From assembly GCA_001579985.1 (NCBI GenBank), contig LRSR01003294.1:1-23637 (forward strand): DNA of 23,637 bases, written 5' to 3'. The translations under genes and the position numbers were made by a program. Under the pieces are notes generated by a model. The model was given only the letters and a program-made list of their open reading frames with translations, ran no database searches and was not told where the DNA came from. Of the stretch, positions 17,116 to 23,637 are shown in pieces. Each line of letters begins with the position of its first letter. The first letter of the stretch is position 1. This stretch comes from Hypsibius dujardini. Taxonomy: Eukaryota > Tardigrada > Eutardigrada > Parachela > Hypsibiidae.

Positions 17116-18954
17116 ATGGAAGAATCTCCGAACCACCATCTACGGGAAACCACGGAATCCATTCACCGGCCTGTTAGAGACGATATTCCCGATCACTTAG
17201 AGCACTTGCCTGCGATGATCGCCTGCCATGATCTCATCGCTAAACTCGCAGCCTTCTCGGGCAGAAACAGCGATAAAGAAATGGCTGCCATTATCCGGGC
17301 AGCGGAAACCGTTTCAGCCGAACTGTCTAGTGCAGCAGAATGGGCCATCGCGTGGGGGAGCTCTTCAGCAGGAGGGGATCTTTTCATCTCGCACTTCATG
17401 CCAGCCTTCGACGGAGCTTGCACCTGCTGCATCAGCAATCGGGAATCCCATTACGAAACACTGGGTCGACTCTTTGGACGCTCCGGCGAACCCAAGGAGC
17501 GGTTCATGATGAAAAATATTCACGATATTGTGAGTAAATCTCATACGTAATTTGGATGCACGATTGATCAATTGATTGGTTGAATAACCAAATGATTGGT
17601 TGATTGGTTGATTGATTGATCAATTGATTAGTTGAATAACCAAATGATTGGTTGATTGGTTGATTGATTGGTTGGTTGACCGAGTGGTTGTTTTATCCGC
17701 AGATCAACGATTCTATGGCGTCATTGAGGTCGGAGCTGACGATGTTGCGCTTTGAACTCGTTCGCATGGTTTATTTGGTGAAAGGGAGATTTCATAACAA
17801 GTACCATGACATCATTCCTGATGCTCTTGACAATGCAGAAATAGAATCAAGTGCGTTGGAGCTGCATGCAGCCTCCGACGTCCTGGACAGTTGTCAGAAG
17901 TGCTTGGACATTGTCTGCCAGACCACCTCGTCCAACTTGCTGAATCAGCTGTTTCACAGTATATGGCGATCCACATCAGCCATTCAGACGTCACATCGAA
18001 CAAAGACCGTGGAGTGTGTATGGGAAGCGGACGCTCTAGAGGAAAAGAATCCTCAGGAGGAAAATTCGTCCCTCAATCCGCCCGTAGAAGAGCCGAGCAC
18101 TGCGATAGAAAAAGGAACCGTGAATGCAGTCTCGGGAGTTGCTTTGGTGGATCTGTTGCCGTTTGATGTCTGGCGCAAAGTTTTGGCTTATCTAACCGAT
18201 GATGACGCTGCGTTGTACGCCGTCCTCCTCTCATCCAGGCAGTTTCGCGATCTTCTTAGCAAGAGTGCACTAGATGTGGTCACTGACGATGAGTATTGGG
18301 AGAGAGCGCTCCGGCGGCGTGGAGTTGACGTGGAGACTGTGTGCAGTCGACAGCTGTCATGGTTTGGACACTATCATGAGTACGTACAGAGTATGGCCTG
18401 CTTCCGATGTTTTTCGCGTCTGTGTGGAAGCATCTGCATCAAGGAGGATTGCATTCGGTCAGCAACCACAACAACTGAAACTGAAAGGAAAGGAGTGCTT
18501 CCCCCAAAGGCGTACGCTGGACGAATTCTGTTGGAAGCGGGATGTGTCGCTCGTGGATCAAGCTCGCGGGCGACAGCTGACTTGCCGCAGGATGCCGTGT
18601 TGGGCGTTAAGGTAAATTTGTATCTACTTTTCAACATCGCATTTCTCGCAATTCAATAAGATTTACTTATGGGGGACAGTTCTGCAATTGGGATATGGCA
18701 CAAATTGCGGAAGAGCAGCCACGGTTTGATAATGTGATTGTTTCCATTCTTGGACCACCGGGGACGCCGTACTGTGGCGGATATTTTCAGGTAGGCCGTA
18801 GGATTCAGGTTTTAGTACTGTGCCAGTAAATAAGTGAAGCATACTAAGAGCCTGAAAGCTTTATAAAATGATGTATGTAATAGTTCTTTATAGATACAGA
18901 TAAACAGACGGATAAGGACAGATTATTAAGTAGTTCTTAGACAGACAGCCCTCA

Positions 18955-18991
<37 letters not shown>

Positions 18992-19010
18992 GGCAGACAG
19001 GCAGGCAGGC

Positions 19011-19057
<47 letters not shown>

Positions 19058-19584
19058 GACAGACAAGCAAACACATGACTTAAGACATGTAGATATCATA
19101 CAGCAGATGGATTGCAGACAGACAAATATACCCACATGACAGTTTGGTTTTGGTATCCCCCACTCAACTGATGATACTTCGATTTTTTCAGTTGTGGATA
19201 CATCTGCTGCCACAGTATCCGTTCCTTCCACTTCGAGCTCAACTCTTAACGAAGATCTTCAGTCCCTTTTTCACTGACCACGGAGATTTTTACTTCCCCT
19301 ACAACAGCGTGCTCGGAGGCGGACCGAGTGGAACATACTTCGAAAACTGGCGAATAATTTATGAGATTTCCGGAGTGATAGATATCGTCATGAAGTACTT
19401 ATCCCTAACCGCGGAAGGCGACGATCTGCTCAAGGGCCGGTGTGTGGTCAATCATCAAGTCGCCGACTTGCGTCGGGACGACACGGAGCTGTTTGAAAGA
19501 ATGGCACGGCAACACACCCAAACTCATGCTATGTTGCGGTGGCAGGGCAAGGCGAAGCGGGATCAGTCATCAAAGGTGCTTTAA
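17116..19584 (+). CDS. F-box protein with C-terminal inactive E2 (UBC)-like fold
   Basis: The exons are 17116-17529, 17703-18611, 18680-18790 and 19192-19584, all phase 0, giving 608 aa. Residues 1-250 are helical and unrecognised. An F-box spans about 287-330 (ALVDLLPFDVWRKVLAYLTD), which would bind Skp1. Cysteines at 371, 374, 379, 383 and 388 could bind zinc. From about 410 the sequence follows the E2 fold: RILLEAG, then VIVSILGPPGTPYCGGYFQL, then LLPQYPFLPLRAQLLTKIF, a Trp-containing segment (ENWRIIYEISGVIDIVMKYL) and C-terminal helices to about 590. The catalytic Cys is replaced: where E2s have HPN...G-x-I-C-L, this has SPF...GDFYF, so Tyr512 aligns with it. I infer a ubiquitin-ligase receptor using a UEV-like domain for binding. 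I recall no named family with this order. Confidence 0.85.
17564..17690. repeat. 52-bp tandem repeat in intron 1 of the F-box/E2-like gene
   Basis: Two copies lie exactly 52 bp apart; the GTTGAATAACCAAATGATTG landmark begins at 17579 and 17631. Each is embedded in GATTGATT/GGTTGATT sequence, the complement of the CAATCAAT motif found elsewhere. The repeat fills most of the 173-bp intron. Confidence 0.9.
18954..19066. repeat. (ACAG)n microsatellite in intron 3
   Basis: About 110 bp of ACAG units with a few GGCA interruptions lie in intron 3 of the F-box/E2-like gene. The TGTC strand reads as a Cys-Leu-Ser-Val repeat, which is spurious. Confidence 0.95.
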
Positions 19585-19589
19585 ATAAA
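19584..19589 (+). terminator. poly(A) signal overlapping the stop codon
   Basis: AATAAA begins at the last base of the TAA stop (19582-19584) of the F-box/E2-like gene. If it is used, the 3' UTR would be only about 15-30 nt. Confidence 0.5.
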
Positions 19590-19934
19590 AACAGGTCAAA
19601 GCTCTTTTCCTCCATTTTAATTCTGAGTGGACAAAGGCGAGCTAAAACGAGTTAGAAAATAACAGAACATAAGGAATTATATGATTACTTCAACCGATAG
19701 TAGTTGGATGAAAGATGCCGAAATCAGTCAAGTCAGACAGTCTAACAGTAACTACAGGGCTAGAATTCTGCAACAAGTATGAAGGCGCACTGGTATACGT
19801 ACTCAAAGGTGCTATACAGTCTTCTCACTACAAAACAGCTCAGCTTGACGCGCTATAGGAAATGTGGAATACAACTGCGATCATTTGAAAGCTTAAGACG
19901 AATCTATCTACAAGAGGATGTCGTTGCAACGATT
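19590..19934. other. convergent intergenic stretch
   Basis: These 345 bp lie between the converging F-box/E2-like and KH-Tudor genes. I see no further gene and no distinctive repeat. Confidence 0.5.
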
Positions 19935-22373
19935 CTACGACAGAATGCTGGCGGCACTTTGATGAGACGGTATCGTAGTGGTGCTGGTGTTGGTGCTCGT
20001 TAACATGATCTCCACGACGGGGAGTTCAGTCAATTCCTCTGTTGCCACGGCTTTCACTTTAATCCACTGCTTCAAGAGGGTCGCAGACACCTTCTGATCT
20101 ATCTGAATCGCTACCAATTTTTCATGATCTGAAAAAAAATAAAGAATACATAAGAGGATTTATTCGGATTTACGTATTCGGAAGGAGCCGTCAGGACACT
20201 CATCCGCCTACCGAATCTCCCACTGACAACACGGCACTCAATAGCTTGCGCAGGTGTCGCGCAAAACTCCACAGGCAGAAACTTGAGACTAGTGGCATGA
20301 GACCGGAATGAGAAGCCGTGATCCAGGGAGCGGAGCTGCATTTCACCATCCTCATTCGGTTGAGAGATCACAGCAGCGCGAAACCATCGCTCGCAGTCGT
20401 CGTTCACGGACGCAGCCACAATGCAACCTGCGTACCAGATCCCAACAACGATGGACGGTAAATAACAACACCTAAAAGTGCCGCAGGAATAAGAGTCCTC
20501 ACCCACCCTCAATGACCGGACTATGACGAACGTCAATGTACGGTGAAAGATTAGCGTCTGAGCAGTAGTTCGACAGCCTCATTTCCAGTCCACGGAGCTT
20601 CGGGTACGACGGATGACTCGGCAGCTGAACAAACACCCTCCCTCCAGCCTCGTCCACATGTGAGATGAACGCTCGCAGGACAACACCGTCCGGCAAGTTC
20701 AACTAACAACAAACAGGCAAAGGTTACTAGTAAATTGGGACTGTGTGCTGCAAGAAATCAAGAAGCAGCAGCTTGTGTACCCTTGAAATCGGGGGGTGTA
20801 GCTCGCTGCCCGTGACGATGCCCATGATGGGATACAGCTCGCTGCAACCAACCTCCTGAAGACGGCGCCGAACGCTTTCCGCGGCAGAGTCCACATTCTC
20901 TGGCAAACCTGTTGCGTGAACAAACAAAATCCCACCATCACTTTCGTGTCCGACGGCGCACATTTCACAAGCAGCAGCCATACCATAAAAATGCAACGTC
21001 GAAATGCCGCACTTTTTCGCCTCCACGTCGTCAATCCAAATCTCACAGTCCGACCGCCGACGGTCGTCCTGCAGCGACTTGCCCTGTTTTCCCATCACAA
21101 CTCCAATCAACTCCGAGTCAAAGTAGAAAGACTTGATCAGCGACGGCAGGGGGCTCTGCACGTTGGGGGGACTGTGAAGATCGTCCCCGTGAGTATGCCC
21201 CTCCGCATAGTAGCCATTGTTGAGGTTGCCGCTGTGGCCGTAAAAGTCGGTCGGGGTGCCGCCGCCAGCAGCGTACATATCATTCAGTGCATACGTGGGG
21301 TATGCCTGTGGGTTCACAAACAACGGTCCGTTCCTCGTGGTGATTTGCGTCATTGACTGGTAGTACTGCAATAAGGAATCATCTCGCTAAGTCGAAAGAT
21401 CAATCAATTGCGGATCAATCAATTGCGGAGTACGAAGGAGACCGTGCACAGAACAGACCGGAAAACAGCTTGACTAAACCGGTAACACAAGTTTGATATC
21501 GTACGGGGAAACTCATAACGTTGACCCTACCTGTCCGCCATTTCCATGGAACGACTGAGGTGCGGGATACTGGCCACCATACGTGGGATGCTGAGCAGTG
21601 GGATGGTACCCGTTGTTAAACCCCGGCTGAAACAAAGGATAGCGGTATTGACCGTTCCCATTCAAGTGTGGCGCTGCAACCGGAGCAGCACTGGCATTCC
21701 TCAAAGGTTCCTGATTCTGACTGTGCGGTGTCGGACGACCGTGACTTTTTTGAGCTGGCGGAAGACTGTCTTTGGCAGTCGGCGCCTTTCGGTTTGTGGA
21801 GTCTTCCTTCACACTATCCTGCTGTTTCGCCGAGGGAACGACGCAATCGATGACCGCTGTGGTTGAAGTGACAGGCACTGAAGAAGGCTGAACTGGATCC
21901 TCTTTCTCGGGAGTATTCACGTCCTCACAAACAGGCTGAGCGGAGGGCACCGCGACAGCGGGCACGTGTGGAACCACGTTTTCAACTACAGCACTCTTCT
22001 CCGATTCGTCATTCGTCGGCGCATCAGAGTTCGACTGCTGATCCGTTGTGACGGGGATCTCTTCGTGCGCTTGATGCTGCTCTATGAAACCACGGCGCCC
22101 GAACCGCCGCCGGCCGTGGAAAGAAAAACGCGAATATGACCCCGGATTCTGCTTGTAGTACTGCTCCTCCGCTTCCGCTTGAGCTTGCCGGCGTGCGGCT
22201 TCCTGTTCCCGCTTCAGCTTCAACTCGGCCAACCGGGCCTCTTTTGCTTTGGCTTCTTCCTCGCGAGCCTTGGCCTCCTCCACCAGGCGGATCTTTGCGT
22301 CTTCGGCATCCTTGACAATCTTCCGCTTCAACACCTCAGCAAAGGAATTTCCACCCCAGGCTGAGGTCGTCAT
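19935..22373 (-). CDS. KH-Tudor RNA-binding protein, AKAP1-like, 5 exons
   Basis: The exons on the minus strand are 22373-21531, 21365-20781, 20702-20507, 20427-20212 and 20128-19935, giving 677 aa. Residues 10-72 form a charged coiled coil rich in Glu, Lys and Ala. An Arg/Gly patch (FHGRRRFGRRGF) and a long low-complexity linker follow. A KH domain spans about 358-450 with GKQG at 373-376 (SELIGVVMGKQGKSL), and a Tudor domain spans about 480-625 (GGRVFVQLPSHPSYPKLRGL, CERWFRAAVISQ, LRSLDHGF). The KH-then-Tudor order and the LPDG...FVQLPSHP stretch fit AKAP1, which anchors PKA and mRNAs at the mitochondrial outer membrane. The usual N-terminal membrane anchor is not seen, and neither is a clear PKA-binding helix. 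An upstream exon could supply them. TDRKH (two KH plus Tudor) is the alternative. Confidence 0.85.
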
Positions 22374-23055
22374 TTGACTGACTTAGCGGAATGCGGCAAG
22401 ATGAAAACCGGTCTGCAAAAATGAAAAAAGAGTTTCAGCCGAAAATTCCACTCCTCAATAAAATCTCCAGATCCAATCCAATTGCAATAAGAGTTCAAAT
22501 CAAAACGACCAAGCCAAAACCGAGATCTAAATGGAAGTTGCGCGTACAAACAATCAATCAAAGAATAAAATCCAAAAATCTGAGATGTACTCTGTTGTCC
22601 TAAAGCAAAGAAAAAAAAATCAAGACAGGCTCACCCTATTTTTGGTAAAAACACAGCCAAAAATGGAAAAGAGGTGTCTCATATTTTGAACTTCCGAAAT
22701 ACCAATTGGCGGTAGAATAAAACGAAATTTAAGAGAGGTTTGACCTATTGACTAAATGTGATCCACAATCAATCAGTCAATCAACAAAAGACAGCAACTG
22801 CAGAAAGTCGATCAATTAGTCAATCAACAACAAACAGCAACCACAGAAAGTCGACCAATCAGCCAATCAATCGTAGACAGCAATGGCTAATCTACCTTTT
22901 TAAACTCACTCGGCGCAAATTCTCCTTCAACAGCCCCTTCAAACGTTTTTCTTCTTATCTTTCCTAGATCGTAAATAAGAATTCGGCTATAAAAACCTGT
23001 CAACCATCATCCACCGTAGAACGGAAAGAAATAAATTGTCCAAGAACTCAGGAAA
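22374..23055. other. upstream of the KH-Tudor gene
   Basis: No gene is supported. The stretch must include the KH-Tudor promoter and 5' UTR. A TCAG at 22380-22377 on the minus strand could be an acceptor for a leader exon. A 43-bp tandem repeat lies at 22770-22886. Confidence 0.45.
22770..22886. repeat. 43-bp tandem repeat, about 2.7 copies
   Basis: The units start at 22770, 22813 and 22856. Each runs CAATCAGTCAATCAACAAAA, then GACAGCAACTGCAGAAAGTC, then GAY, with substitutions. Its CAATCA core again resembles the motif in the other minisatellites of the window. Confidence 0.85.
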
Positions 23056-23325
23056 ATGCAGTCGGGCAAACCTGGAGAAAATCCCCTCACCGCTTCCTCC
23101 CCTGAGACGTCCAAGCTGATTTTGAAACAAATCTCCTATAACAAATCCCGATTGCGCGATGAACGGGATGAAATTGAAATTAGGGGGATTAACGCAAAGG
23201 GGAGGAGGAGAGAGGAAACCCGAAACCACGATTTCAAAGCCGGTGATTTCACAATATGTTCTCTGTGTTGGGTTTTTCCAATGACTTCGGTTAAAGTTGA
23301 AATAACAACCATTTTGCAATGGTAA
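23056..23325 (+). CDS. possible first exon or small gene, unrecognised
   Basis: An 89-codon open frame starts MQSGKPGENPLTASSPETSK in a good start context (AAAATGC). It continues with a charged, helical-looking stretch (KLILKQISYNKSRLRDERDE). A donor-like AATG|GTAAAGC sits at its end (23322-23323), so it could be the first coding exon of a gene running off the window. The minus strand is also open through the same region, and no domain is recognised. Confidence 0.28.
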   Translation: MQSGKPGENPLTASSPETSKLILKQISYNKSRLRDERDEIEIRGINAKGRRREETRNHDFKAGDFTICSLCWVFPMTSVKVEITTILQW

Positions 23326-23637
23326 AGCGTCTTGATCGGAAGCGAATTTCGGGTGGAAATTAGGCACTTTCCCGGTGCTGAAGTGTCAGGCTTAAACTTG
23401 AAGGGAGAGTGCCTTAAAACACATACTGAAATTGCGGTGTTTGTTTGGCAAGCTCCTTTTGAAGCACGCATTTGAACTTCCACCTTGCTCATCACACAAC
23501 CTCAGAGCTCCAGCTATCCATCAGCTGCTTTCGCTCCTCAACCACCACAACGTACAGCGTTCATATTTCGACATCATTGTTTTTGCGGGGCGCCAAAAAA
23601 GCGATTTTGAGATATAGTAATCTGGTCTGTTGGCTTC

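Noticed and set aside
18888-19231. Cys-Leu-Ser-Val repeat proteins on the minus strand
   Set aside because: They come from the (ACAG)n microsatellite read on the other strand.
23136-23495. Minus-strand frames of 119 and 126 codons at the right end
   Set aside because: They overlap each other and the + strand frame, and have no domain or start context; none can be preferred.
1-23637. tRNA genes and CRISPR arrays
   Set aside because: No GGTTCGANNCC-type B box with a cloverleaf was found on either strand. The tandem repeats have no spacers of the CRISPR kind, and the genes are spliced eukaryotic genes.

Overview
The window is nuclear DNA of an invertebrate animal. The genes are split by mostly short GT-AG introns with T-rich acceptors, and the proteins match animal families. 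Gene spacing is tight: six genes lie between about 4.7 and 22.4 kb. The phylum cannot be fixed from this sequence; a compact ecdysozoan genome such as a tardigrade or arthropod is only a guess. I assembled the six gene models by hand from splice signals. The intron phases close exactly in every model.

Layout. Positions 1-4.7 kb hold no gene I can support. They contain CAAT-type simple sequence, small hairpin elements, and a foldback element (3901-4475) interrupted by a second foldback element (3928-4257) that carries a perfect 9-bp target-site duplication. From 4.7 kb: HSCB (+, 4762-5735, Fe-S cluster co-chaperone) converges on NIFK (-, 5766-7202, nucleolar RRM protein), with only 30 bp between the stop codons. 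NIFK is divergent from PTCD3 (+, 7619-10932, mitoribosomal protein mS39), with a possible small ORF between them. FBXW5 (+, 11699-14671, F-box/WD40 ubiquitin-ligase receptor) follows. Positions 14.7-17.1 kb are a cluster of three inverted-repeat elements. Next is a gene (+, 17116-19584) encoding an F-box joined to an E2 (UBC) fold that lacks the catalytic cysteine. It converges on a KH-Tudor gene of AKAP1 type (-, 19935-22373). The last 1.3 kb holds a 43-bp tandem repeat and one uncertain coding exon.

How the genes relate. Three products (HSCB, PTCD3, AKAP1-like) belong to families that work in or on mitochondria, and two neighbouring genes encode F-box proteins. They are not an operon: orientations alternate, and nothing in the sequence shows co-regulation beyond the head-to-head NIFK/PTCD3 arrangement.

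The most unusual item is the F-box/pseudo-E2 protein. I know of no named family with that architecture, although this needs a database search. The second theme is repeats: at least four copies of one short hairpin element family (three of them in introns of PTCD3 and FBXW5), three larger inverted repeats, nested foldbacks, and 43-, 52- and 55-bp minisatellites built on CAATCAAT/GATTGATT sequence.
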